Shown here: one piece after another, positions 1 to 7,752 of the stretch
Position numbering within the stretch: position 1 is the first letter of the stretch
How the letters are laid out: the number at the start of each line of letters is the position of its first letter
Assembly: GCF_045348435.1 (NCBI RefSeq)
Contig: NZ_CP157484.1
Span: forward strand, 1,860,001 to 1,924,000
Source: Alsobacter sp045348435
GTDB lineage: Bacteria; Pseudomonadota; Alphaproteobacteria; Rhizobiales; Beijerinckiaceae
DNA length: 64,000 bases
Direction: 5' to 3'
Program-made: the position numbers and the translations under genes
Notes under the pieces: model-generated
Told to the model about the DNA's origin: nothing
The model's input: only the letters and a program-made list of their open reading frames with translations
The model's database searches: none

Positions 1-58
1 GGCCGCCTAAGCATCGCGATGTCTCCGGTCAGCAGGAGTCTTGCACGGGGCGTTCCGC

Positions 59-811
59 TCAGATCTGGGCCGAGCCGCCGTCCACGAAGAGCTCGATCCC
101 GTTGACGAAGCTGCTGTCCTCGGAAGCCAGGAACAGCGCAGCCGCGGCGACCTCGTCTGGGTCGCCGAGGCGGCCGAGGGGCGTCGTCGACTCCACGGCC
201 TGGATCATCTTGCGCTGGACCTCCTGAGAGGGCGCCAGGCCATGCCAGCCCGGCGTCGAGGTCGCTCCCGGAGCCAGAACGTTGACGCGGATGCCCGTCC
301 CTTTCAGGTCGAGGATCCAATTCCGGGCGAACGCCCGAAGCGCCGCCTTGCTCGCGGCATAGACGCTGAAGGCCGGCACTCCTGTGCTGGCCGCAGTGGA
401 GCCGGTTATGATCACAGAGCCTCCGGCGCGCATCAATGGCAGGGCTTTCTGGACTGTGAAGAGGACGCCCTTTACGTTCGTTGCGAAGATGCTGTCGAAG
501 TGCGCCTCCGTGATCTGACCGAGAGGCGCGAATTCGCCTCCGCCGGCGTTCGCGAAGAGCACATCGATCCGGCCCGCCCTGCGTCTGACCACTTCGAAGA
601 GGTCATCGAGGTCTTCCAATCGGGCGACGTCGCCGCGGACGGCCGTGATATCGCCTCCGATCGCTTTCAGTGTCGCGTCCAGATCCTCTTGTCTGCGTCC
701 TGTGATGAACACCGTCGCGCCTTCGGCGACGAAGCGTTTGGCGGTGGCGCGGCCGATGCCGCTATTGCCGCCAGTGATGACGGCGATCTTGCCTTGCAGC
801 TTTACGGGCAT
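59..811 (-). CDS. SDR family NAD(P)-dependent oxidoreductase
   Basis: A 250-residue classical short-chain dehydrogenase/reductase, probably cytosolic. The N-terminal TGGNSGIG cofactor-binding motif, a NAG motif (ANAGGG), and the YAASK catalytic Tyr/Lys motif with an upstream Ser (TGSTA) are all present, and the length is typical. The C-terminal FVNGIELFVDGG is the usual SDR ending. The family reduces or oxidises alcohol/ketone groups with NAD(P)H; the substrate cannot be read from the sequence. It is the last visible gene of a leftward cluster and lies 34 bases past the TehA-like gene, so co-transcription is likely. Confidence 0.92.
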   Translation of the reverse strand: MPVKLQGKIAVITGGNSGIGRATAKRFVAEGATVFITGRRQEDLDATLKAIGGDITAVRGDVARLEDLDDLFEVVRRRAGRIDVLFANAGGGEFAPLGQITEAHFDSIFATNVKGVLFTVQKALPLMRAGGSVIITGSTAASTGVPAFSVYAASKAALRAFARNWILDLKGTGIRVNVLAPGATSTPGWHGLAPSQEVQRKMIQAVESTTPLGRLGDPDEVAAAALFLASEDSSFVNGIELFVDGGSAQI

Positions 812-845
812 CGAATTCCTCCTCGGAAATCCAAGCTGACTCCTG

Positions 846-1847
846 CTAGGTCTGTCGCGAGCTCATGGGCGTTCCGCGGGCCGAAGCCGCAACGCGCCGC
901 GCAAAAAGGCGAAGAGACGCCGCCCCGATAAGGCCGACCGTGATGTTCGCGGCAGCAAAGAGGTATGGCGCGAGATGGGCGACCAGCCCGCCGTCCCCGC
1001 GCTCGACCATGGTCAGGGCCGCATTGGCCAAGGCGGTCGCGCCGAACGTGAACGCCCAGTACGAGAGCGCGAATGGCTGCTCCATGACCCATGGCAGCAT
1101 TCGGACCAGAAGCAGGCCCTGCAGCAGCGCGTAGCCCAGCATCGCGCGCGCTGCGAAATCGGGCGCGGCGCCCGAGGCGCTCAGATAAGCGACTGCGCCG
1201 ACAGCGGGCGGAGCGAGCTGCAGGCCCAGGAGGGGCCGAAGCGCAAGCGGCAGCGGGTCCTCGGTATAGAGGCGGTGCAGCAGAACCGACTCGATCGCCA
1301 GCCAGGTGAACAGGCCTGCGCCGAAGGCAAGCTGTGCTCCACCGGCATAACCGAGGGTCGCTGCAGCGGTCGACATAACGAATGCGCCCGCGACGAGGGG
1401 CAGGTACAGGACTGGGGTGGTGGCGGCGTGGTCGCGCCCTCCGCGCCACAGCGCGCCGGTCCGCCACAAGGCGAAAGAGAGCGTGAAGCCAGAGCCCAGT
1501 CCAAACAGGATGAGCCCCAAACTTGGAGAATAGGGCGCGACCGAGAGCCCTATCAGAGAGGCCGAGACGCCGACCAGGCCCAGGAAACAGCACTGGACAG
1601 GGTGGCGAGCCTCCGCCAGGGCCTCCTCCCGGGAGAAGACCCACCGCATCGCGTAGGCCAGGAGGAACGCTGTCCACAGCACGCCGGCGGTCAGGATCAG
1701 CGTTTCACCGCAGACGCTTGGCAGGCTCCAGACACGATGGGCGCCGCGCCAGGCGCCGCCCAGGCCGCCGACGCCCAAGACGATCCCGAACGTCGAGGCC
1801 GGAACCCCGTGCGCCTGTCCAGATACGCTCGCGCTTGTTCTCGTCAC
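846..1847 (-). CDS. TehA/SLAC1-family membrane transporter
   Basis: A 333-residue protein with about ten hydrophobic segments, matching the tellurite-resistance/dicarboxylate transporter (TDT, SLAC1-like) family in length and pattern (for example the N-terminal PASTFGIVLGVGGLGGAW region). These proteins move small anions or dicarboxylates across the inner membrane. I chose the GTG start because AGGAG lies 8 bases upstream and the codon overlaps the stop of the preceding PNPOx-like gene as GTGA, which implies translational coupling. The same frame stays open upstream, but that sequence is arginine/proline-rich and is a shadow of the PNPOx-like gene. Substrate is unknown. Confidence 0.8.
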   Translation of the reverse strand: MTRTSASVSGQAHGVPASTFGIVLGVGGLGGAWRGAHRVWSLPSVCGETLILTAGVLWTAFLLAYAMRWVFSREEALAEARHPVQCCFLGLVGVSASLIGLSVAPYSPSLGLILFGLGSGFTLSFALWRTGALWRGGRDHAATTPVLYLPLVAGAFVMSTAAATLGYAGGAQLAFGAGLFTWLAIESVLLHRLYTEDPLPLALRPLLGLQLAPPAVGAVAYLSASGAAPDFAARAMLGYALLQGLLLVRMLPWVMEQPFALSYWAFTFGATALANAALTMVERGDGGLVAHLAPYLFAAANITVGLIGAASLRLFARRVAASARGTPMSSRQT

Positions 1848-2566
1848 GACGCGGACTCCTCGGCTCGGGAGTTCGGCAGACCCTGCAAGTGGGCGTTTTC
1901 CGCCTTCAGCTCGGCGATTTTCTGCCGGAGGAGCGCCAACGCCTCCGCGAGCTCGTCCGGGGTGAAGCGAGGCCTGATGTGCTGCGGACAGTTCCAGTCG
2001 AAGGCTTCGACGCTGATCAGGATCGTCCGTTCGACATGCGCGGGGTAGCTCGGGTCGACCAATTGCGGCGCGTCGTCGATGCTGGCCACGGTGGCGCGCC
2101 CGAGAACCTTCAGACGGCGCTGGTGAGGGTAGTCCCTGAGGAAAAGCGAAACCCGACCATCGTGAAGGAGGTTCGCCGCCGTGACATATTGCCGATTTCC
2201 GCGAAAGTCGGCGAAGTCGAGCGTTCTGTCGTTGAGAGCATGGAAGAATCCTGGCCTTCCGCCCCGGAAGTGGACGTAAGGCCACCCAGTCTCCAGTGCA
2301 GACGCCATGGAGAAGCCGTCCCGGCCGGCGATGAAGGACAGTTCGTCCGGCCCGAGGCGGTCGTGGCTGTCGGGGCCCCGCTCGAGGCGCGCATAGGCTG
2401 CACGGCTCCCCTTGGCCAACTGCAGCGCCTTCACGCCGTCCGTCAAGGCGAGCTCCGCGAATCGATGGCCCATGAAGATCTCTCCTGCGCGGCCCCGGAG
2501 GCCGTCCATGCGGCTGGCCGCTTGCTGTCGGCTGGCTGCCCAACTGACGGCGGACGCGCCGGTCAT
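1844..2566 (-). CDS. Pyridoxamine 5'-phosphate oxidase-like FMN-binding protein
   Basis: A 240-residue protein resembling the PNPOx-like split-barrel flavin-binding family (central region GRDGFSMAS...GRPGFF...FRGNRQYVTAANL). The last 35 residues form a heptad-like helix (LAEALALLRQKIAELKAENAHLQG), which suggests a coiled-coil tail. The N-terminus is not a clear signal peptide. Its ATG overlaps the stop of the upstream metallo-hydrolase (ATGA), and its stop overlaps the next start, so three genes are translationally coupled. Likely a flavin-dependent reductase or oxidase acting on an unknown small molecule. Confidence 0.75.
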   Translation of the reverse strand: MTGASAVSWAASRQQAASRMDGLRGRAGEIFMGHRFAELALTDGVKALQLAKGSRAAYARLERGPDSHDRLGPDELSFIAGRDGFSMASALETGWPYVHFRGGRPGFFHALNDRTLDFADFRGNRQYVTAANLLHDGRVSLFLRDYPHQRRLKVLGRATVASIDDAPQLVDPSYPAHVERTILISVEAFDWNCPQHIRPRFTPDELAEALALLRQKIAELKAENAHLQGLPNSRAEESAS

Positions 2567-3486
2567 GAGTGCGTTCCGGCGTCCGCGACGAACCTGAAGA
2601 CCGTTCCTTTGCGCTCGGCGTAGCCGAGACCCGGATAGGGCCAGTGATAGCCGAGCATCCTGATCTTCTCGGTCGCGGCCCTGTCCAGAAAGTGCTGTCG
2701 TGTCCTGAGCGCGATCTCGGGATCGACGTCGAAGCCGAACCGCCAGGTCGGATGCTCGAAGAAGACGACATTGCTGGTCGCCACGTCGCCATTGACGATC
2801 ATGAGGTCGGGGCCGTCCAGCTGGTAGGACAAGTGTCCTGGCGTGTGGCCCGGGGTCTCGATGGCCTGCATGCCCGGCGCGACCGCGTCCCCTGGTCGAA
2901 GCAAGGTCAGCCGGTCCTCGATGGCGGCGAGATCACGCTGAGCCCCGCGCGCGAAGGCATGCAGCGTGGGCGGCATGGTCGCCTCGTAGTTCGGATCGAC
3001 CCAGAACTGCAGCTCTGCTTCGCTGACGTAATACCGGGCGTTGGGGCACATAAGCGCGCCCTCTGGCTTGATCGTGCCGCCAGCGTGATCGGGATGGACA
3101 TGCGTGAACACGACCTTTGTGATCGAGGCTGGGTCGACGCCCGCCGCCCGAAGATGGGACGCCAGGCGTCCTGCGCTCGGCTGGAACTTGTCGCCCGAAC
3201 CCGTGTCGACCAGGATAAGGTCCTCGCCAATCCGGATCAGGGGGATGTTGACCTGGAAGGGCGCGGACTGAGGTCCACCCTGCAGGCGAGCCAGGATGCC
3301 CGGCCGCTCGTCCGGCTCAGCGTCCGGAAGAATGACGTCGGCCGAGAGGGTGATATATCCGTCGCTCAGAACCACGATTTCGAACTCGCCGTGGCGGAAC
3401 CTGTGGAGCTGCGAGGCAGGAGCCGGACCTGGCTCGGCCGCCCGCAAGGTCGGCCGCGGTTCGATCGTCGTGAACGGGTCGGACAT
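2563..3486 (-). CDS. MBL-fold metallo-hydrolase (cytoplasmic)
   Basis: A 307-residue metallo-beta-lactamase-fold hydrolase. The dinuclear-metal motif THVHPDHAGG (HxHxDH) is intact, with further ligand regions ETPGHTPGH and NGDVA. The layout resembles the AttM/AiiA-like lactonase and related hydrolase group, but substrate cannot be assigned. No signal peptide is visible. I chose the ATG at 3486 because GGAGG precedes it by 8 bases; the open frame extends 65 codons further upstream into sequence belonging to the next gene. It is coupled to the PNPOx-like gene by a 4-base overlap. Confidence 0.85.
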   Translation of the reverse strand: MSDPFTTIEPRPTLRAAEPGPAPASQLHRFRHGEFEIVVLSDGYITLSADVILPDAEPDERPGILARLQGGPQSAPFQVNIPLIRIGEDLILVDTGSGDKFQPSAGRLASHLRAAGVDPASITKVVFTHVHPDHAGGTIKPEGALMCPNARYYVSEAELQFWVDPNYEATMPPTLHAFARGAQRDLAAIEDRLTLLRPGDAVAPGMQAIETPGHTPGHLSYQLDGPDLMIVNGDVATSNVVFFEHPTWRFGFDVDPEIALRTRQHFLDRAATEKIRMLGYHWPYPGLGYAERKGTVFRFVADAGTHS

Positions 3487-3523
3487 GGGGGATGCCTCCG
3501 GGTGATGACGCAGGTGTCGGCCC

Positions 3524-4492
3524 CTAGTCCTGATAGGCCCACTCGGCGGCGACCCATCTGAGCTTGCCGCCCTCCGAGGCGATCCGGCCGAGCCCCGGGA
3601 AGGGCATGTGCGTGGCTGCGACCAGGGCCTTCTCCTCCGCGGCCCGCGGATAGAATTTGTCGCGCATCGCCTTGGCGGCATCCCGATCCTGCTCGAACAG
3701 GAAAAAGACGTCGGTCGCTCCAGGGTGAACGACCGGGAACAGCATGTCTGAGGCCATGATCAGGCTCTGTCCGGCGTCTGCGATGCGCACCCCGATATGT
3801 CCGGGCGTGTGGCCGGTCAGATCCACGATCGAGACGCCGCGAGCGATCTCGCGCTCGCCGTCGATCTGCTGCAACTTGGGGTATAGGCGGACCAGATCAG
3901 ACGAGAGGTCGAAGCTCTTGGTCAGATAGGGCGGCGCGGAGCTACGCTTCGCAGGATCGGTCCAATGGCGGATGTCCCGGCGATCGACATAGACGTCGGC
4001 GTTCGGGAAGTTCTGGCGACCACCGGCCACGAGGCCGCCGATATGGTCCTGATGGGTGTGCGTGATGACGACGGCGTCGATGGCGTCAGGCCTGACCCCC
4101 ATCTGGGCGAGAGCCGGGGCGAGCTTTCCTGACTGGCCCAGCGTTCCGCCGGGGCCCGTGTCGATCAAGATCAGCTGATCCCCATCCTCGACGAGATACT
4201 GGTTGAACAGGAACCGGACGCCTCCGGGCTTCGCCGCCGACATGGCCCTGGCCTGCGCTTCCGTGTCCTGCGCGGAAAGGCCCGGGAAGTACGAAAAGGG
4301 CATGTCCGCAAAGCCGTCGGCCAGCGCCGTGATCGCGAAACGGCCGATTCTGAACTGGGCCGACGGCGCCAGAAGCTTGGGACGAGAGCTCTGGTCCGCC
4401 GCCGCGAGGTTGGTGGGCGACAGAACCGAGGCAAGCGCCGCCGCGGCAGACGGCAGTCCGACGTTGAAAGCACGGCGCGACAGTGACGGCAT
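3524..4492 (-). CDS. MBL-fold metallo-hydrolase with Tat signal
   Basis: A 322-residue metallo-beta-lactamase-fold hydrolase with an N-terminal twin-arginine signal (SRRAFN followed by an alanine-rich segment ending LAAA), so it is expected to fold in the cytoplasm and be exported to the periplasm. The metal motif is THTHQDHIGG, followed by LTGHTPGH and ASDML. The start at 4492 follows AGGGAG and leaves exactly the Tat signal at the N-terminus; the longer open frame overlaps the DUF1348 gene. It is related to, but clearly distinct from, the neighbouring hydrolase at 2563-3486. Confidence 0.87.
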   Translation of the reverse strand: MPSLSRRAFNVGLPSAAAALASVLSPTNLAAADQSSRPKLLAPSAQFRIGRFAITALADGFADMPFSYFPGLSAQDTEAQARAMSAAKPGGVRFLFNQYLVEDGDQLILIDTGPGGTLGQSGKLAPALAQMGVRPDAIDAVVITHTHQDHIGGLVAGGRQNFPNADVYVDRRDIRHWTDPAKRSSAPPYLTKSFDLSSDLVRLYPKLQQIDGEREIARGVSIVDLTGHTPGHIGVRIADAGQSLIMASDMLFPVVHPGATDVFFLFEQDRDAAKAMRDKFYPRAAEEKALVAATHMPFPGLGRIASEGGKLRWVAAEWAYQD

Positions 4493-4506
4493 GGCGCTCT
4501 CCCTAG

Positions 4507-4974
4507 TCACAGGCCAAGATCCGTGAGGCCCGGGTGGTCGTCCGGCCGTGGACCAAGCGGCCAGCGCAGCTTTCTGTCGTGGTCCTCGATCGATAGGTCG
4601 TTGATGCAGGCGAAGCGCCGGCGCATGAGCCCGTTCGCGTCGAATTCCCAGTTTTCCGAACCAAACGAGCGGAACCACTGGCCGTCTTCGTCGCGCCACT
4701 CGTAGGCATAGCGCACGGCGATGCGGTCGCCCCGGAACGCCCATACTTCCTTGACGAGCCTGTAATCGAGCTCGCGTGACCACTTTCGTCGCAGGAACTG
4801 CTTTACCTGCGCCCGTCCGCTCAGGAACTCAGAGCGATTGCGCCACAGCGTGTCTTCCGTATAGGCCAGCGCGACCTGCTCGGGATCCCGACTGTTCCAG
4901 CCGTCCTCGGCCAAGCGCGTCTTCCGCTTTGCGCTCGCGGCCGTAAAGGGAGGAAGAGGTGGTCGGTCCTGCAT
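4507..4974 (-). CDS. DUF1348 (SnoaL/NTF2-like) protein
   Basis: A 155-residue protein with the features of the DUF1348 branch of the NTF2/SnoaL fold: WNSRDPEQVALAYTEDTLWRNR, REFL..KW..ELDYRLVKE, and a C-terminal RRRFACINDLSIE stretch. The length matches the family. It is a small, probably cytosolic alpha+beta barrel, sometimes catalytic and sometimes only ligand-binding; no role is established. The gene sits 14 bases upstream of the Tat-exported hydrolase and is likely in the same operon. Confidence 0.85.
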   Translation of the reverse strand: MQDRPPLPPFTAASAKRKTRLAEDGWNSRDPEQVALAYTEDTLWRNRSEFLSGRAQVKQFLRRKWSRELDYRLVKEVWAFRGDRIAVRYAYEWRDEDGQWFRSFGSENWEFDANGLMRRRFACINDLSIEDHDRKLRWPLGPRPDDHPGLTDLGL

Positions 4975-5013
4975 CGGAGTTCTCCCGCAGCAGTCACCGG
5001 TACCCGACGAGCA

Positions 5014-5448
5014 TCACGGCGACTTGGGCACCGTGAACCGCACAACTTCGCTCGTGATCACCTTGTGGGTGGGATCGGCCAACTCGATCAGGATGGTGTG
5101 CGGGCCCGGAGGGAGCCCGACCACAACAAGAGTCTCGCCGCTGGCGTCCGCCCAGTGCCATGGCGCGTCATCCACTGTGACGTGGATATGCCCAATGCGC
5201 GGCGACACATCGAGCGCGCCGGGGCCAAAGACAGGGGCGATGCGGAGGTTCTCCGTCCGGTACTGGATGAAGACCCGCCCGAGCGCCAAGGGCTCGGCCA
5301 GCGGCGGGTCGACGACCAGCCGCGGCGGCGGCTCGTGATCGAGTCCAACCAGGGCCGAGGGGCCGCGATAGTCTCTTGCGGTCTGCGCGGAGGCGCTGGC
5401 GGCGCTTGAGAGAGCCATGATGATGGTCCATGTCAGAAGCGAATGCAT
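5014..5448 (-). CDS. Exported DUF6130-like protein
   Basis: A 144-residue protein with a cleavable Sec-type signal (MHSLLTWTIIMALSSAASASAQ) and a single beta-rich domain (RIGHIHVTVDDAPWHWADASGETLVVVGLPPGPHTILIELADPTHKV). The IHVTVD...PGPH pattern fits DUF6130 proteins, which are periplasmic and of unknown function. The ATG at 5448 was chosen because it begins the signal peptide and has a GGAAGG-like site upstream; 34 upstream codons in the same frame are not protein-like. It lies between a Tat-exported hydrolase and DUF1348. Confidence 0.75.
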   Translation of the reverse strand: MHSLLTWTIIMALSSAASASAQTARDYRGPSALVGLDHEPPPRLVVDPPLAEPLALGRVFIQYRTENLRIAPVFGPGALDVSPRIGHIHVTVDDAPWHWADASGETLVVVGLPPGPHTILIELADPTHKVITSEVVRFTVPKSP

Positions 5449-5489
5449 GAGCTCGCCTTCCGATCGGAGGATGGGATGGTCAAGGGCGC

Positions 5490-6461
5490 TCATACGCCCA
5501 TGTAGACGAGCTTGGTGAAAAGGGCCGGGCCGACCGCGTACTGCCCCCACTGGGCGTCGAAATGGGCCGTGGGCTTCGCGGCGATCGTCTCGTCCAGGCT
5601 GCGTCCGCGGGCCTTCAGGTTGGCGACCTCGTCTCGGATGCTCACGAGCATGTCACGAAACGCGCGAAGCCCGGCCTTGTCGCTGATCCCCGGCCCATGC
5701 CCTGGGAGGACGATCGTGTCGGTCCCGACGAGGGCGAGATTGGTCTCCGCAGCCGCGATGGTTCCTGCGATGCCGCCCCCGGTCGAATAGTCGATGAAGG
5801 GGTAAACTCCGTTCCAGTAGGTGTCGCCGGTGTGTAGGACGTTCGCTTCCGGGAAAAGAACGGAGATATCGCTGTCCGTATGCGCCGGCCCGTAGTGCTT
5901 CAGCGCGAGGGTGGATCCGTTGATGGTCACCGCTTTGCTGTCTGAGAACACTTCGTCGGGCAGGGCGGCCTGAGGCGCCTGAGGAAAATCGAAATTCCAG
6001 TCCTCCACCCGCTGGGCCTTGGCGAGATGGGAGCGGGTGTTTTCGTGAGCGAGAATGGACGCGCCTTCCTGGCGTATCCATGCATTTCCGTCTGCGTGAT
6101 CGAAATGCCAATGGGTGTTGATCAGCAGGCGGACCGGAGTGGGGCTCAAACCGGACACGGCGTCGAGAATGCGCCGCCGCGAGGCCGTGATGCCGGCGTC
6201 GATCAGGACAGCGCCGTCCGCCCCGGCGAGCACGGCGATGTTGCCGCCTGAGCCTTCCAGGACGCTGACCCCGCCGCGAAGCTTGTGGACGGTGATCGGC
6301 GTTTCTGCAGCGGCCGCACGGATGCTGTCGACGATATTGCGGGCCTGGGCGAAGACCTCGTCGGGCCCCAGCCACCGCCCCGACCTCGCCCATGCGCCAG
6401 CTCCGATGCAGCAGAGGCAAAAGCTTCGACGTGAGAACCGGGATGCTCCGAGCATGGACAT
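5490..6461 (-). CDS. MBL-fold metallo-hydrolase with Tat signal
   Basis: A 323-residue metallo-beta-lactamase-fold hydrolase, the third in this cluster. A twin-arginine signal (FSRRSF followed by CLCCIGAGAW) precedes the mature domain. The metal-binding motif is NTHWHFDHADG, with LKHYGPAHTDSD, HTGDT and LPGHGP supplying the other ligand regions. This layout resembles the group of exported hydrolases related to the quinoprotein relay/SoxH-like MBL proteins rather than true beta-lactamases. The C-cysteine pair in the signal (CLCC) could also be read as a lipobox-like element, but no clear one is present. Confidence 0.85.
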   Translation of the reverse strand: MSMLGASRFSRRSFCLCCIGAGAWARSGRWLGPDEVFAQARNIVDSIRAAAAETPITVHKLRGGVSVLEGSGGNIAVLAGADGAVLIDAGITASRRRILDAVSGLSPTPVRLLINTHWHFDHADGNAWIRQEGASILAHENTRSHLAKAQRVEDWNFDFPQAPQAALPDEVFSDSKAVTINGSTLALKHYGPAHTDSDISVLFPEANVLHTGDTYWNGVYPFIDYSTGGGIAGTIAAAETNLALVGTDTIVLPGHGPGISDKAGLRAFRDMLVSIRDEVANLKARGRSLDETIAAKPTAHFDAQWGQYAVGPALFTKLVYMGV

Positions 6462-6528
6462 GTGAACGTCTCCAAGGTGCGGGATCAGTGACCGGTGGCG
6501 GCGCTCGCCCGAAGGCGAGCGACCAGCA

Positions 6529-7518
6529 TCAGGCTCTGATGAAGGCCAGGAGGTCCTCGTTCAGCCGGTTCTTGTGCGTGGTGGGCAGCCCGTGCGGGGC
6601 GCCCTCATAAACCTTGAGGATCGCCTTGGGGATGATCTTGGACGAGCGTTGAGCCGAGTTGGCGATCGGCACGATCTGGTCGTCGCTGCCATGCACGATC
6701 AGAGTGGGCATGGTGAACTTCCGGAGATCTTCGGTTAGATCCGTCTCCGACCACGCCGTGATGCCGAAATAGGAAGCCGGGAAGCCGGCCATCATGGATT
6801 GAAAGACGAATTGATCGCGCACGCCTTCAGACACCTGGGCGCCCGGGCGGTTGTAGCCGTAGAAGGGCATGCTGAGATCTTTCCAGAACTGAGTGCGATC
6901 AGCCTGAACCGCCGCCCGGACCTTGTCGAAATTCTCTCTCGGCTGTCCGGTCGGATTGGTCTCCGTTTTCAGCATGAATGGCGGGATGGCGCTGACCAGC
7001 ACCGCCTTGGAGACGCCCGCGCCGCCGTGCCGACCGATGTAGCGCGTCACCTCGCCCCCGCCGGTGGAATGGCCGACATGGACCGCGTCGCGCAGCTCCA
7101 GCTTCCGGACGAGCTCCGCCAGGTCGTCCGCGTAGGTGTCGAGGTCGTTGCCGTGCCAGCTCTGATCCGAGCGGCCGTGGCCGCGCCGGTCGTGGGCGAT
7201 CACGCGAAAGCCGTTGCTGGCCAAAAAGTACATTTGGTCTTCCCATGCGTCGGCCGTGAGCGGCCATCCATGGCTGAAAACCACTGGCGGGCCCTCGCCC
7301 CAGTCTTTGAAGTAGAGCTGCAGGCCGTCTCGAGTGGTCATGGTGCTCATCATCGCGCCTCGTTGCGGCTTGGGGGACGCCGGGACCGCTGAGGCGGCGC
7401 CAGCCACGGGCGCGCCGGGCAAGCCCAGCGCCGAGCATGTGATCAGCCCGCCAGTCGCCGCCATGAAGATGCGGCGAGTGGGGCTGGAAGGGGGGAGATC
7501 GCTGGTCGGCGTCATCAT
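6529..7518 (-). CDS. Alpha/beta hydrolase, haloperoxidase-like, Tat-exported
   Basis: A 329-residue alpha/beta hydrolase of the cofactor-free haloperoxidase/arylesterase type. The catalytic Ser lies in GHSTGGGE, the oxyanion region in FSHGWPL, the acid in VHGSDDQIVP, and the His in APHGLPTTH. An N-terminal TRRIFMAATGG segment followed by a hydrophobic stretch and AGAASA looks like a Tat signal, so periplasmic location is likely. Two adjacent ATG codons (7518 and 7515) both follow AGAGGACGAG; I used the first. It heads the leftward cluster of exported hydrolases, downstream of the large regulator. Confidence 0.87.
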   Translation of the reverse strand: MMTPTSDLPPSSPTRRIFMAATGGLITCSALGLPGAPVAGAASAVPASPKPQRGAMMSTMTTRDGLQLYFKDWGEGPPVVFSHGWPLTADAWEDQMYFLASNGFRVIAHDRRGHGRSDQSWHGNDLDTYADDLAELVRKLELRDAVHVGHSTGGGEVTRYIGRHGGAGVSKAVLVSAIPPFMLKTETNPTGQPRENFDKVRAAVQADRTQFWKDLSMPFYGYNRPGAQVSEGVRDQFVFQSMMAGFPASYFGITAWSETDLTEDLRKFTMPTLIVHGSDDQIVPIANSAQRSSKIIPKAILKVYEGAPHGLPTTHKNRLNEDLLAFIRA

Positions 7519-7752
7519 CTCGTCCTCTTGGAGACGTCGCGGCGGAGTGGGCCGCCGCCGCCTTGCCAAGGCACGGACCGGACGATGGAGCCCCGGTTCT
7601 GTCAGCGACGTCGCCCTGTCCCTGGATGATGCCTCGGCATGAGCCAGGTCTTCAGTGAGATGGCGTGAGGCGGCGTGAGAACTTGTGAGGAGCCTGAGGC
7701 CGCAAACAGGACGGCCCGGGCGGGCAGCGAGGCTTCGACCGAGGACGCGGTT

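Noticed and set aside
846..2792. A 648-codon open frame covering the TehA-like gene and running far upstream
   Set aside because: Only the last 333 codons are membrane-protein-like. The upstream part is Arg/Pro-rich and antisense-frame shadow of the PNPOx-like gene; a GTG with AGGAG gives the proper start.
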